DNA from: Flammeovirga kamogawensis
Lineage (GTDB): Bacteria > Bacteroidota > Bacteroidia > Cytophagales > Flammeovirgaceae
Reading direction: 5' to 3'
Length of the DNA: 64,000 bases
Assembly: GCF_018736065.1 (NCBI RefSeq)
Contig: NZ_CP076128.1
Coordinates: 806,001-870,000, forward strand
Each line of letters begins with the position of its first letter. Position 1 is the stretch's first letter. Positions 34,676 through 46,459 of this stretch are shown one piece after another. A program made the translations under genes and the position numbers. A model generated the notes under the pieces. The model saw only the letters and a list, made by a program, of their open reading frames with translations, was not told where the DNA came from and made no database searches.

Positions 34676-36448
34676 TTATTCGTAATATTTTTTGTTTTTG
34701 ATTTTTTTATCGAGTGAATCACTCAAATCATCTCCTCCTAATTCTTTTGCTTTTTCCCATTGTTCAACAGCTTTATCAACTTCACCAAGTTTAAAGAGTA
34801 CATCTCCATAATGTTCTATCACGGTTCCACTTTTTGTAATTGCTGCTGCTTTAGATAATACATCTTTTGCTTCAGCATATTTTCCAGCAACAAATAAAAC
34901 CCATCCATAAGTATCAAGGTAAGTATCATTTTCTGGTTCAGCTAAAACAGTTTGATGAGACATTTCTTCTGCTTTACTTAAATTCTCTTTTCTAAGAGAT
35001 AAGAAATAGCTGTAGTTATTTAAAACATAAATATTCATTGGATCAACCTTAAGTACCTCTTCGTACTTAGCAAAAGCCTTCTTATATTCATCTAGTTTAT
35101 AATACGTATCTCCTAATTGAGCATTAAACTGAACTTTAAGGCTAGGATCTACAACTACTTGTAAACCTTGATTCAACATTACTTCAGCTTCTTCATATTC
35201 TTTTTTAAATAGTTTTGAAGAACCGTTATAGAAATATAATATTGCCTGATTTGGGAAATATTCTAATGCTAGATCTGAATGTGTAATAACAGAGTCTGTC
35301 TCCTGCAATTCCCAATCTATTGATAAAACTTGTTGCCAAACTTTAAAATTATCTGGATTCTTTACTAGCGACTCAAGATAAAACTTTCGAGCTTCATCAA
35401 ACTTTTTAAGTGATATCTGAAAATCACCATAAATTGCTAAAATTTTCGCATCATTAGGATGCGCTTCTAGAGCAATTAAAATAAGCTCCTCGCCTTCTTT
35501 ACGTTTTTTCTCATTATAAGTAAACTGTAAATATCCAGCAAGAATATTAAATTTTTCATCAGATAAAGGGTCTTCACTTGCAAAAGCTATTTTTAATTCT
35601 TCATAGTACTTTTCAGATTCACCTTGATTTCTATAGATTGTGGCTAAAAGAAAATGGCCTTCACCTTCATTTGGGTAATTCTTCAAAATAGGTTCTAACA
35701 TTTCAACTGCTTCATCAGTTCTATTATTACCAAGTAATAATCTTACTTGAGAGTACTTAAACTCTAAATCGTCAGGGTACGCTTCTATTAATTTATTCCC
35801 TTCCTCTAATGCAGCATCTAAATCACCTAATCTGATATAAATACGTTGCTTTTGACGAACAATAACATCATTAATACCATATTTTTCTTCACCAATATCA
35901 AAAAATTCAATTGCATTGCGAGGTGATCCCATTTGAAGATAAAGCATTGCTATTTGAAAATATGCTTCTTCATCACCTCCAGTAACTTCAATTTGTTTAT
36001 GTAGCACCTGCAGTGCATCTTTATACAAACCTAAAACTTCGTAATTTTGAGCTACTAATTTATAATAGTATTGATTTTCAGGATCAAGTTCTAGAGCCCT
36101 TTTTGCAAATTGCTGAGACCTCTGATATTGTTCAAGTTTTTGATAACATAAAGCAGTTTGATATTTAATACCATCATTTTTCGGTGTCAATTCATTACAT
36201 TTTTCAAGTAATTGTAATGATTGTTCATATTCTTCTAGAAGATATTCATTTACTGCATAAACAAATAATTCTTCAGATTTCCTTTTCTCTTTTTTAGAAG
36301 GTTCTTCGATACTCACTACAGGAATATCTTTTTCTTTTTTCTTTTTTTTCTTCTTTTTACGTTGTGCTAAAACGTTATTATCAAAAGCAAAAAAGCTTAA
36401 GATAATCATAAAAATTACCGCACGGACACTAACCAAGTTTTTGCTCAT
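34676..36448 (-). CDS. Exported TPR-repeat protein with polylysine start
   Basis: 590 residues. Signal peptide (about 1-28, ending NNVLAQ), then a run of eight lysines at the predicted mature N-terminus (RKKKKKKKKEK). The remainder is tandem tetratricopeptide repeats (for example SEELFVYAVNEYLLEEYEQSLQLLEKC and DTYLDTYGWVLFVAGKYAEAKDVL), about a dozen in all, ending KKIKNKKYYE. Such periplasmic or surface-exposed TPR proteins scaffold envelope complexes; the partner is unknown. It follows the sugar-nucleotide transferase gene but a terminator separates them. Confidence 0.82.
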   Translation of the reverse strand: MSKNLVSVRAVIFMIILSFFAFDNNVLAQRKKKKKKKKEKDIPVVSIEEPSKKEKRKSEELFVYAVNEYLLEEYEQSLQLLEKCNELTPKNDGIKYQTALCYQKLEQYQRSQQFAKRALELDPENQYYYKLVAQNYEVLGLYKDALQVLHKQIEVTGGDEEAYFQIAMLYLQMGSPRNAIEFFDIGEEKYGINDVIVRQKQRIYIRLGDLDAALEEGNKLIEAYPDDLEFKYSQVRLLLGNNRTDEAVEMLEPILKNYPNEGEGHFLLATIYRNQGESEKYYEELKIAFASEDPLSDEKFNILAGYLQFTYNEKKRKEGEELILIALEAHPNDAKILAIYGDFQISLKKFDEARKFYLESLVKNPDNFKVWQQVLSIDWELQETDSVITHSDLALEYFPNQAILYFYNGSSKLFKKEYEEAEVMLNQGLQVVVDPSLKVQFNAQLGDTYYKLDEYKKAFAKYEEVLKVDPMNIYVLNNYSYFLSLRKENLSKAEEMSHQTVLAEPENDTYLDTYGWVLFVAGKYAEAKDVLSKAAAITKSGTVIEHYGDVLFKLGEVDKAVEQWEKAKELGGDDLSDSLDKKIKNKKYYE

Positions 36449-36520
36449 AGTATTGTTTACCCCACTAAATCAAACTTCTTTCTAAACTATTTATAAAGCT
36501 ACAAAAATAGTAAATGAAAA

Positions 36521-36552
36521 AAAGAGCGAAATAGAATTATTTCGCTCTTTGT
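36521..36552 (-). terminator. Terminator after the sugar-nucleotide transferase gene
   Basis: Perfect 12-bp hairpin AAAGAGCGAAAT / ATTTCGCTCTTT (36521-36550), followed on the minus strand by more T residues. Confidence 0.87.
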
Positions 36553-36574
36553 AGACTTTTATTTTCGGTTTTTT

Positions 36575-37579
36575 TTATTCTTTCACAGAAGTAAAATCAC
36601 CAATACTTAAATCTTTTGCTCTTCCTCTATAAACAACATGATTACCCACAACTGAGTTTTCTATGTTAACTCTTCGGATATCAGTGTCTTCCTGAACAAT
36701 AGAATTTTGAACTACAGAGTTTTCAATAATTGTGTTATCACCTACTGAAACGTAAGGACCAACAACTGCATTACTAATTTTCACATTTTTACCTACGTAA
36801 ACAGGGCTAACTAAAACAACATTGTCTAGTTGAGCTGAATCGTGAACAAGTTCTTGTTCTTGTATATATGTAAGGTAACGTTGGTTTGTGTTTACAATTG
36901 CATCTTTATTTCCACAATCTAACCACTCTTCAACAGTACCTGGCTTTAATCTAGCTCCTTTAGCTTTTAGATTTTCTAAAGCACCAGTTAATTGATATTC
37001 ACCATCATTCATGATGTTATTATCTACTAAATATTGAAGTTCATCACGAAGACGTTCACCTTCTTTGAAGTAGTAAATACCAATAATTGCTTGATCTGAA
37101 ACAAACTCTTCAGGTTTTTCAACAAAGTCAGTGATTACACCTTCAGAATTTAATTTCACTACGCCAAAAGCAGACGGGTCTTCTACTTTTTGAGTGTAAA
37201 TAATACCATCTTCAAATTTATCAATAGAAAAATCAGCTTTGAATAAAGTATCTGCAAATGCAACAATAATGTTACCATCCATACTATCTGCAGCACACAA
37301 AATTGCATGAGCAGTTCCTAGTGGTTCGTCTTGATAATATATAGTTCCCTTTGCTCCTAAAGATTCAGCAATTTCTAATAGTTCTTTAACTACAGTATCG
37401 CCAAAATCACCAATAACAAATGCAATTTCCTCAAGCACTTCATCAGACATAGAAGCTAAATCTTCTACTAAACGATGAACGATTGGTTTACCTGCAATTT
37501 TAACTAAAGGTTTAGGAGTTGTTAAAGTGTGTGGTCTTAACCTAGATCCACGACCTGCCATTGGGACAATGATTTTCAT
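36575..37579 (-). CDS. Sugar-phosphate nucleotidyltransferase (RmlA/GlmU-like)
   Basis: Residues 1-235 form a nucleotidyltransferase domain: MKIIVPMAGRGSRLRPHTLTTPKPLVKIAGKPI, DEPLGTAHAILCA, VAFADTLF, FVEKPEE and WLDCGNKDAI. The C-terminal 80 residues are a left-handed beta-helix of hexapeptide-like repeats (VVLVSPVYVGKNVKISNAVVGPYVSVG). This matches the large group of glucose-1-phosphate thymidylyl-/uridylyl-type enzymes; the nucleotide and sugar are not determined by what is visible. It lies 26 bp downstream of dut on the same strand, in a unit with a flippase, suggesting a link to surface polysaccharide. Confidence 0.85.
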   Translation of the reverse strand: MKIIVPMAGRGSRLRPHTLTTPKPLVKIAGKPIVHRLVEDLASMSDEVLEEIAFVIGDFGDTVVKELLEIAESLGAKGTIYYQDEPLGTAHAILCAADSMDGNIIVAFADTLFKADFSIDKFEDGIIYTQKVEDPSAFGVVKLNSEGVITDFVEKPEEFVSDQAIIGIYYFKEGERLRDELQYLVDNNIMNDGEYQLTGALENLKAKGARLKPGTVEEWLDCGNKDAIVNTNQRYLTYIQEQELVHDSAQLDNVVLVSPVYVGKNVKISNAVVGPYVSVGDNTIIENSVVQNSIVQEDTDIRRVNIENSVVGNHVVYRGRAKDLSIGDFTSVKE

Positions 37580-37605
37580 CTTATTTTATTTTTTAAGTTG
37601 TTAGT

Positions 37606-38040
37606 TTATTTTTTTCCAGTACTTCCGTAACCACCGGCTCCTCTTTCTGTATTTGAAAGTTCTTCTGAAGGAACCCATTCAACTACTTCGTGTTTAGCCA
37701 CAATAAGTTGAGCAATTCTTTCTCCATCTTTCACTTCAAATGCTTCATTAGAAAGATTAACTAATAATACTTTAATCTCACCTCTATAATCAGCATCAAC
37801 AGTTCCTGGGGAATTTAGAACTGTTAAGCCATATTTATATGCAAGACCACTTCTTGGGCGAACTTGTGCTTCATATCCTTGAGGGAGTTCAATATGTAAA
37901 CCTGTAGGAATTAATTTTCTCTCAAGAGGTGATAATGTAATTGACTCTTGAAGGACAGCTCTTAAATCTAATCCTGCAGACAATTCTGTCTCGTATTTAG
38001 GTAAAGCGTGATGTCCGCTATTTATTACTTTTATTTTCAT
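37606..38040 (-). CDS. dut: Deoxyuridine 5'-triphosphate nucleotidohydrolase
   Basis: dUTPase hydrolyses dUTP to dUMP, keeping uracil out of DNA. All five trimeric-dUTPase motifs are present: [40 protein letters not shown] and the C-terminal P-loop-like [10 protein letters not shown]. Length 144 is typical. It follows the flippase gene with an 8-bp gap. Confidence 0.97.
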   Translation of the reverse strand: MKIKVINSGHHALPKYETELSAGLDLRAVLQESITLSPLERKLIPTGLHIELPQGYEAQVRPRSGLAYKYGLTVLNSPGTVDADYRGEIKVLLVNLSNEAFEVKDGERIAQLIVAKHEVVEWVPSEELSNTERGAGGYGSTGKK

Positions 38041-38048
38041 TTTAAAGC

Positions 38049-39569
38049 TTATTTCTTTAAAAGTTTGTTTCTTAATGTATTTACAGTTTGCTTGATAAAT
38101 TTTCTTTCTACAAAAGCAATTATGATCAGGAATAAAGCGAAAATAGAATTATGTACAATAAAATTTTCAGCAAATGTATCAAATTTTAAAAATGTGATCA
38201 AAAGTACGAATATCCCTGTTAATACAATATAAAATGAGATCATTTTTACATTATAAGGAATAGGATAGTATTTTTGGCCTAACACATAAGCTAAAACCAT
38301 CATTGTAAAATAACAACTTAACGTAGCAATTGCCGAACCATAAAAACCAATAATAGGAATTAACAATGTATTTAATCCAATTGTTATAGCTGCACCAATA
38401 AAACTAATATAAGCACCATATTTTGTTTGATCTGTTACTTTAAACCAAACAGACAGATTATAATACATTCCTAAAAAGACATTGGCCATTAATAAAATAG
38501 GCACTACTGGCAACCCTACTAAATAGGATGAACTTCTTATAAAAATTGGTGCTATCCATGATAAATTAGCCACAACAACCAGTACCATCATCATTAATAC
38601 TATGACAAAGTAATACATAACATTGGCAAAAACTTTTGGTGAGTTTTTAGAATCTGCAGTTGCAAAGAAAAATGGTTCCGCTGCGTATTTATAAGCTGTA
38701 ACAGCTAATGTTATAAAAATTGATAGTTTATAATTTGCAGAATAAATTCCTATTGCATAATCAGCCCCTCCAAAACTATAAAAGTGATCTGGTAACAAAA
38801 GTTTTAATAATTGTCTGTCGGAGACCTCATTTATTGCAAACGCAATTCCAGAGAAAACTAATGGAAAACCATATTGAAGATACGGTTTCATTTTACTCCA
38901 AGACCATCTTAATTTAATTTCAAGGAACTTATCAAAAAGTAAAATCATTATTCCTGCTTTAGTAATTAGATTCGCTAAAAAAGTATATCCTAAACCAAAA
39001 TTAGGATCATAAAATTGTCTTACTAAATCAGTTAATACACCATGTTCGCCATTGGTATAAATCTCTTTACAAGTTACTAAAAAGAAATAATTCAAGGCAT
39101 ATGTCAAAAGTGCTTCTGTAAGTTTTAATGATGCAAACCTCTTCGCTTTCCCCAATATTCTTAGGTTAGCAAAAGGGATAACTAACATTGTATCTATTGC
39201 AAAAAGTAAAGCAAAAAATCGCACATAGACTTCACTATTAGCATACCCTAATAAATCCGAAATATGAGGGGCAAAAAACCATAATAATGAAGAAAATAAT
39301 ATAGAAGTTAAAAGTAATGAAGTCTGTATATAATTAAATGCTTGTCCTCCATCATCTTTTTTTGTAGCGTACCTAAAATAAGTTGTCTCCATACCATAAG
39401 TATATATGATATTAAAAAGAACTGCATAAGCATAAAAATAAGAAACAATACCAAAACTATCTGGTGTAAAAACTTCCGTATGTAGTGGTACTAGAAGGTA
39501 ATTAATCAGTTTCATGAGCATAGTTGTTAGCCCATAAATAACTGTATCTGATAATAATTTTTTAAACAT
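38049..39569 (-). CDS. Polysaccharide flippase (Wzx/MATE-like, MOP superfamily)
   Basis: 506 residues with 12-14 hydrophobic helices spread along the whole chain, starting with [36 protein letters not shown], typical of Wzx/oligosaccharide flippases. These move lipid-linked sugars across the inner membrane. It heads a three-gene minus-strand unit with dut (8-bp gap) and the nucleotidyltransferase (26-bp gap). The exact cargo cannot be inferred. A lipid II flippase (MurJ) is less likely on motif grounds. Confidence 0.87.
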   Translation of the reverse strand: MFKKLLSDTVIYGLTTMLMKLINYLLVPLHTEVFTPDSFGIVSYFYAYAVLFNIIYTYGMETTYFRYATKKDDGGQAFNYIQTSLLLTSILFSSLLWFFAPHISDLLGYANSEVYVRFFALLFAIDTMLVIPFANLRILGKAKRFASLKLTEALLTYALNYFFLVTCKEIYTNGEHGVLTDLVRQFYDPNFGLGYTFLANLITKAGIMILLFDKFLEIKLRWSWSKMKPYLQYGFPLVFSGIAFAINEVSDRQLLKLLLPDHFYSFGGADYAIGIYSANYKLSIFITLAVTAYKYAAEPFFFATADSKNSPKVFANVMYYFVIVLMMMVLVVVANLSWIAPIFIRSSSYLVGLPVVPILLMANVFLGMYYNLSVWFKVTDQTKYGAYISFIGAAITIGLNTLLIPIIGFYGSAIATLSCYFTMMVLAYVLGQKYYPIPYNVKMISFYIVLTGIFVLLITFLKFDTFAENFIVHNSIFALFLIIIAFVERKFIKQTVNTLRNKLLKK

Positions 39570-39579
39570 TTAATCTGAA

Positions 39580-39624
39580 TATAAAAACCTCTTTATAATT
39601 GATAATATCAATTATAAAGAGGTT
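39580..39624 (-). terminator. Long palindromic terminator after the enoyl-CoA hydratase gene
   Basis: 19-bp perfect arms (39586-39604 and 39606-39624) with a single central base, followed on the minus strand by T5A. It is unusually long for this window. Confidence 0.85.
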
Positions 39625-39647
39625 AACTATTGTGTGTATAATGTCCT

Positions 39648-40424
39648 TTATTTCCCTTGGAAATTAGGTTTTCTTTTTTCTAAAAATGCCGCTGTTCCCT
39701 CTATAAAATCTTCTGTTTTTATAGCACTCGAAAATGCATTTGCCTCTGTTTGGTATCCATTTTTACTCGAATGTGAAGCATTAATACAATCTATAACATG
39801 TGACACAGCAATTGGAGCTTTATTTAATATTTTTTTAGCCATTTCAATTGCCCTAGGCAACAACTCTTCCTGCGGTACTACTAAATTAACTAGATTCATA
39901 ATACTAGCACGTTCGGCCGTTATCATTTCACCAGTTAAAATCATTTCGTTAGCAATACCTTTACCAACAAGTAGCGGTAATCTTTGAGTACCACCATAGC
40001 CGGGAATAATTCCTAATGTTACTTCTGGCAAACCAAATTTAGCATTCACAGATGCTATTCTAATATGACAAGCTAATGCTAATTCGCACCCTCCACCTAA
40101 AGCAAAACCATTTACGGCTGCGATTACAGGTTTTGTGCAATTTTCTATTCCATTAAAGATCTCTTGACCTTCTTCTGAAAATTTTCTAGCATTTAATTCG
40201 TTTAAATCTTTTAGTTCAGAAATATCAGCTCCGGCAACAAATGCTTTTTGTCCCTTCCCTGTAATAATAACAGCTCTTACACTATCATCATCATATGCAA
40301 TTTGAAAAGCTTCTTTTAGCTCTCCTAAAGTTTTTGAGTTTAATGCATTAAGTTTGCTTTCTCTATTAATAGTAATAATAAGCAAACCATCATTCTTTTC
40401 TAAAAGAAGGTTTTGGTAATCCAT
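39648..40424 (-). CDS. Enoyl-CoA hydratase/isomerase family protein
   Basis: Crotonase-fold enzyme of 258 residues. Oxyanion-hole motifs AFVAGADISEL and NGFALGGGCELALACHIRIAS, catalytic Glu region LPEVTLGIIPGYGGTQRLPLLVG with both Glu positions preserved, consistent with true hydratase activity on short-chain enoyl-CoA (fatty acid or amino acid degradation). It ends with FLEKRKPNFQGK, as is usual. Single gene. Confidence 0.93.
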   Translation of the reverse strand: MDYQNLLLEKNDGLLIITINRESKLNALNSKTLGELKEAFQIAYDDDSVRAVIITGKGQKAFVAGADISELKDLNELNARKFSEEGQEIFNGIENCTKPVIAAVNGFALGGGCELALACHIRIASVNAKFGLPEVTLGIIPGYGGTQRLPLLVGKGIANEMILTGEMITAERASIMNLVNLVVPQEELLPRAIEMAKKILNKAPIAVSHVIDCINASHSSKNGYQTEANAFSSAIKTEDFIEGTAAFLEKRKPNFQGK

Positions 40425-40518
40425 TTGTAAATCTATTCGGTTATTAATGCTTTCACTTTAAATTATTTACGCAATATTTAGTACTTAAAAACATTATTGA
40501 GGTCCAAGTTATAAAACG

Positions 40519-41523
40519 TTATTTACATTTTGATAATAAATCGTGATCAATTTTAATGTTTTTTTCTTTAATCAACTTCAATAATTCACAATATTTTCCA
40601 TTTTGATCATTATTCTTTAATTCTAAAAGAGGTGTATTAAATACAGATACATTTCCTTTTTGATATAATTTGTAACAAAAATTGAAAAAATCGTTTATTT
40701 CCATTGTGAAAACACAGGATTTTAAAATATAGTTTAGTGCTTGTCTATTTCCTTCATCATAATAGTCTGCCATTTTAGCATTTTTACAAGCACTATCATA
40801 GTTTTTAAGGCTTATCGCTACTTTGCTTAAGTTTAATCGATATAAAATATTTTGAGGATCTTGTTCAACAGATTTTAAGAAATATTTATATGCTTGATTC
40901 ATTTTCTTATTCTTTAAAGCAATCATGCCAAGGTTATTAATTGCCTCATGTCTATTCGCATTGATTTCTATTGCTTGAATAGAATAATGAAAAGCTGAAT
41001 CTAATTTGTCTAAACTATAATAGCAATATCCCAAATTAGTTAATAGAACATCATCTAGCCCATTAATTTTCAAACATAAATTCAAATCTTTTAACGCTAA
41101 TTCATAATTATTTTGTTGCTGGTTTAATGTTGCTCGATTTAAAAGTAAACTGTAATTTAGATTATCACATTTCAAACCGTCTGTGAGTGTAAAAACTGCC
41201 TTATTAATTTCTCCTAATCTGTAAAGTGCATTGGCTTTATTTTGATAAGCATCTGTAAGACAACTATCAATTGACAATGCTTTTTCATACATTATCAATG
41301 CTTTTTTTGTTTCACCTTGTTCATAATAAGCAATACCTAAATTATTCCATGCTTCAGAAAATTGTGCATCTTCTTCTATCGCTATCAATAATTGCGTTTC
41401 TGCAGTTTTATACTTTTTCTCTTTTAATGCATCTCTCCCTTTTATAAAAGCTTGATTACGTGTTGCATTTTTATCGCAACTAAAAAACATCAGAAGTATA
41501 AGAAAGTAAAATAATCTGTTCAT
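40519..41523 (-). CDS. TPR lipoprotein
   Basis: 334 residues. Lipobox MFFSC with Cys16 marks a lipoprotein signal. At least seven TPR units follow (for example AWNNLGIAYYEQGETKKALIMYEKALSID and LLTNLGYCYYSLDKLDSAFHYSIQAI). The C-terminal 60 residues are not TPR-like. Function unknown; likely an envelope scaffold. It lies upstream of the OmpA-family gene's start only by strand order, with the OmpA terminator between them. Confidence 0.82.
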   Translation of the reverse strand: MNRLFYFLILLMFFSCDKNATRNQAFIKGRDALKEKKYKTAETQLLIAIEEDAQFSEAWNNLGIAYYEQGETKKALIMYEKALSIDSCLTDAYQNKANALYRLGEINKAVFTLTDGLKCDNLNYSLLLNRATLNQQQNNYELALKDLNLCLKINGLDDVLLTNLGYCYYSLDKLDSAFHYSIQAIEINANRHEAINNLGMIALKNKKMNQAYKYFLKSVEQDPQNILYRLNLSKVAISLKNYDSACKNAKMADYYDEGNRQALNYILKSCVFTMEINDFFNFCYKLYQKGNVSVFNTPLLELKNNDQNGKYCELLKLIKEKNIKIDHDLLSKCK

Positions 41524-41539
41524 ATATATTTAAGTATAA

Positions 41540-41580
41540 AAAAAATAACCGATCCTGATTATTCAAGATCGGTTACAAAT
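41540..41580 (-). terminator. Terminator after OmpA-family gene
   Basis: Stem TAACCGATC (41546-41554) / GATCGGTTA (41567-41575), followed on the minus strand by a T-run. Confidence 0.82.
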
Positions 41581-41584
41581 GTAA

Positions 41585-42394
41585 TTAGTTGATAGCTTTA
41601 ATGGAAACTCTTCGATTTCGAAGTCGTCCCTTTTCGTCATCATTTGATGCAATAGGCCTTTCAGAACCCCATCCAATAGTTTCTAGCCTGTTGGTATCTA
41701 CACCTTTTATTACAAGTTGTTTCTTTACTGCAACAGCTCTTTGTAAAGAAAGTTTTTTATTTGCAGTAGTACTACCAATATTATCGGTATGTCCTTCTAT
41801 ACTTAATTTTAGCTTAGGAGCATATCTTTTTAATAAAGTTGCTAACTCATTGATAGTTTGATATGATGCTTTTGACAGCGTTGCACTACCTGTGGCAAAC
41901 TGAAAATACAAATCTACTGTTCCTTTTTCTTTCAAAAGTTCAAGCATTTCTTGGGCTGTTTCAGCTTCTTGTATTTTTTCTTGTTCAATAATAGTCACCG
42001 TATAAGATGCTCCATTTTCATGCGTTTCTATAACACACCAAAACTTTTTTGCATTTGATTTTACTTGAAAAGAACCATAATTTTCTCCTTTATACAAAGG
42101 TTTCCCCCTTAGCGATTTCACTTTATCAAAATACGTTTGAATTATTTGTGAACTTGATGGGTGTTTATAGTTATTGTCTTTTCCATATTTAAAAGTTGCA
42201 AATATTTTCTCTCCAGATAATGGAATAATATCTACTTCACTCATTGGGAACTCTATGTCATCAAATTTTGATTCGCTATATATTAAATCATAACCACTTA
42301 ATTTTAATATCAAAGGATTTGATGTTACCCCTTGCCCAAAGGACATTTGAAAAAATAATGAAAATAAAAGAGTAGATAAAAGGTATTTATACAT
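41585..42394 (-). CDS. OmpA-family outer-membrane/peptidoglycan-binding protein
   Basis: 269 residues with a signal peptide (ending SFGQ). Residues 25-150 are an uncharacterised region resembling other Bacteroidota OmpA-linked DUFs (SGYDLIYSESKFDD...). The last 110 residues are an OmpA C-terminal domain: DLYFQFATGSATLS, IEGHTDNIGS with the peptidoglycan-contacting Asp, and GRLRNRRVSIKAI with the conserved Arg. It should tether the outer membrane to the cell wall. Confidence 0.88.
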   Translation of the reverse strand: MYKYLLSTLLFSLFFQMSFGQGVTSNPLILKLSGYDLIYSESKFDDIEFPMSEVDIIPLSGEKIFATFKYGKDNNYKHPSSSQIIQTYFDKVKSLRGKPLYKGENYGSFQVKSNAKKFWCVIETHENGASYTVTIIEQEKIQEAETAQEMLELLKEKGTVDLYFQFATGSATLSKASYQTINELATLLKRYAPKLKLSIEGHTDNIGSTTANKKLSLQRAVAVKKQLVIKGVDTNRLETIGWGSERPIASNDDEKGRLRNRRVSIKAIN

Positions 42395-42524
42395 TATTGT
42401 TTTTTATAGTTCAAAGTCATTCTGAAATTTTCAAAAATTAATCAGACACAAATAATCAATTTATAGCATGATTAATTTATTGTATTTTGATTATAGCAAA
42501 ATGCGTGCAAAGTATCTTTAGACA

Positions 42525-42556
42525 TAAAAAAAAGCCAATGTAAACATTGACTTTAA
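42525..42556 (-). terminator. Terminator after the small YCII-like gene
   Basis: Hairpin AAAGCCAATG / CATTGACTTT (one mismatch, 4-nt loop), followed on the minus strand by T8. Confidence 0.7.
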
Positions 42557-42574
42557 GTTTGAAAAACAAATATT

Positions 42575-42868
42575 TTAATTTAATGAAAATGTAGGAACTT
42601 GAGGAGGATTAACTTCAGAAATGCTTAATTCTGAAATTTCCATTTTTACATAATCATATAATTTAAAAGCATTAAGAATGTTGTCTACTTCTACTACCGA
42701 GTTAGCATCTAGTGTTAACCAAGCTTTCTGAGCATTATCAGACAACATGAAAGAAGAAATAATCCCTTCGCTCATTAAATCTCCAATCTCTGTGTATTGC
42801 GAAGGTAAAATATCAATCAGTTCTTGATTTAAAACCTCAGGCAATATTATTTCAACAATAAATTTCAT
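42575..42868 (-). CDS. Small muconolactone isomerase/YCII-like protein
   Basis: From Met at 42868 the product is 97 residues: MKFIVEIILPEVLNQELIDIL, then LMSEGIISSFMLSDNAQKAWLTLDA and a C-terminal FKLYDYVKMEISELS. The strand-helix-strand order and the KAWLTLDA motif resemble dimeric alpha-beta-barrel (ferredoxin-like) proteins of the muconolactone-isomerase type. No catalytic assignment is possible. A Met at 42922 would add 18 residues of leader-like sequence and is less likely. Confidence 0.6.
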   Translation of the reverse strand: MKFIVEIILPEVLNQELIDILPSQYTEIGDLMSEGIISSFMLSDNAQKAWLTLDANSVVEVDNILNAFKLYDYVKMEISELSISEVNPPQVPTFSLN

Positions 42869-43033
42869 AATTTCTGTACTTAAATTCAAGACAAGATTAT
42901 CTAAAATAAATAACGATTCCAATTAATTTTTGTTTGACTTGCTAAAATATATTAATAATTGGAGTTAATATTATTTTACTAATTTATTAAATTATTCATT
43001 TTGAATGCATAGTTTTGTTTATACATCAAATAA

Positions 43034-44356
43034 ATGAAGAGTTTTTTTTTCCTTTTAATAGTTTCTGTCCCTTTAATTTTTCAATTTAACGTTAGTAATG
43101 TTTTTGCCGAAAACACAATTAACGATGAAGTTGAGTATTATACCCCCTACCTCAAAAAGTTATTATCGCCTCCTTCATCAGAAACATTACCTCAGATTTT
43201 AAAAGATACAAAATACATCAATAATGTTTTATTAGTAAAAGGATTAGTTGAAGTTAAAGAACATTCGTACTGGAACGCATTCTGGACTCTGAAGAAGTCT
43301 TACACTTCTGCTTACAAAAACCATTTGAACATTAAAACAGACACTGCAAATGCATTGGTAGTTGGCATTATCGCAACTACTTTAGAAGTTATCCCTTCAG
43401 ATTATCATTGGATTAGAAATTTATTAGGGTTCACCCCCCCTGTAGATTCACCAAAAGAGCTCATTAAAAGAGGTAAGAACAGTTCTGATAGCTTTTTGCG
43501 TTTTGAAGCATATACCGCACAATTACTACTGAATGCATTTATATATAAAAACCAAGATAAAGTAAATAAGCTTGCAAAAGAATATGCTCAATTATATGGC
43601 AATTATGATGTAGGGAAATGTGTATTAGCTTGGAGCTACTTTAAGAATCATGAACCTGGTAAAGCATATTTTTACGTGACAAATATGAGTCGTAAATCAA
43701 ATAATTGGTTTGGTTACAAAGAGTATTTATCTGGAGCAAGTGCTTTTTATGCTCAAAAAAATACACTTTCAAAAAATCATTTTCATAATTACTTAAAAAA
43801 ATACTCTACGGATTACGTTAAAAGCATTTATTATCAATTGTATTTAATGAAATGGTTTAACAATTCAGATGAAAAAGAATTAGAAAAAATAAGATCCAAT
43901 ATTGAAAATAAAGGAACATTAAATTTGAATGTTGACAAGTATGCCTATTCTTTTGCTATTCAAAAAATGACTCCTAATAAAGAAATTTATCGTTCCAGAA
44001 TCTTATTTGATGCAGGACAATACAATGCATCTGTTGAGACATTAATTAATATAGATTCTAAAAATTTGAACAGAAATGATAAATTAGAATATAATTATCG
44101 TTTTGCACGATCAAAACATGCATTAAAAGATACTTCTTTAGCAATAAAGTATTATCTTAATGTGTTGGAATTAGCAGATGATAAACCAAAAGAATATTAT
44201 CCTGCAAATTCAGCATTAAACTTAGGTAAGTTATATGAAGGCAAAGGTGATTTGACAAACGCAAAGATTTTTTACAATAAAGCTAAGTCATTTCCTAAGC
44301 ACACTTATAAAAATAGCATAGATTCAGAAGCAAAACGAAGATTAAACACTTTGTAA
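43034..44356 (+). CDS. Exported TPR-like protein with a C7 tract
   Basis: 440 residues. Signal peptide (1-26, ending NVFAE). The rest is helical and in the C-terminal third shows TPR-like units (NDKLEYNYRFARSKHALKDTSLAIKYYLNVLEL, NSALNLGKLYEGKGDLTNAKIFYNKAK). I do not recognise a family beyond this. A C7 run at 43434-43440 lies in-frame (Thr-Pro-Pro); a one-base change either way ends the protein early. gyrB follows on the same strand 84 bp later. Confidence 0.72.
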   Translation: MKSFFFLLIVSVPLIFQFNVSNVFAENTINDEVEYYTPYLKKLLSPPSSETLPQILKDTKYINNVLLVKGLVEVKEHSYWNAFWTLKKSYTSAYKNHLNIKTDTANALVVGIIATTLEVIPSDYHWIRNLLGFTPPVDSPKELIKRGKNSSDSFLRFEAYTAQLLLNAFIYKNQDKVNKLAKEYAQLYGNYDVGKCVLAWSYFKNHEPGKAYFYVTNMSRKSNNWFGYKEYLSGASAFYAQKNTLSKNHFHNYLKKYSTDYVKSIYYQLYLMKWFNNSDEKELEKIRSNIENKGTLNLNVDKYAYSFAIQKMTPNKEIYRSRILFDAGQYNASVETLINIDSKNLNRNDKLEYNYRFARSKHALKDTSLAIKYYLNVLELADDKPKEYYPANSALNLGKLYEGKGDLTNAKIFYNKAKSFPKHTYKNSIDSEAKRRLNTL

Positions 44357-44437
44357 GCAATAAACTACATTTTTACTTTAAATTTGAGGTTGTAATTGAT
44401 TACAAAAAAGGGTAGCTTCGCAGATATTTTGTATTAA

Positions 44438-46384
<1,947 letters not shown>

Positions 46385-46407
46385 TAGATAGCATCTAGAA
46401 ATATTAT

Positions 46408-46442
46408 GGGCAACAGATGAACAAACTCTGTTGCCCTTTTTT
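46408..46442 (+). terminator. Terminator after gyrB
   Basis: Perfect 10-bp hairpin GGGCAACAGA / TCTGTTGCCC (46408-46436), followed by T6. Confidence 0.92.
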
Positions 46443-46459
46443 CATAAATTTAAATTGAT

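Noticed and set aside
38008-38232. Plus-strand frame over dut and flippase ends
   Set aside because: Overlaps two conserved minus-strand genes; no family features.
44379-44386. TAAATTTG before gyrB as a promoter
   Set aside because: The -7 box matches, but the nearest TTG is 25 bp away, outside the usual range; not listed as a separate feature.
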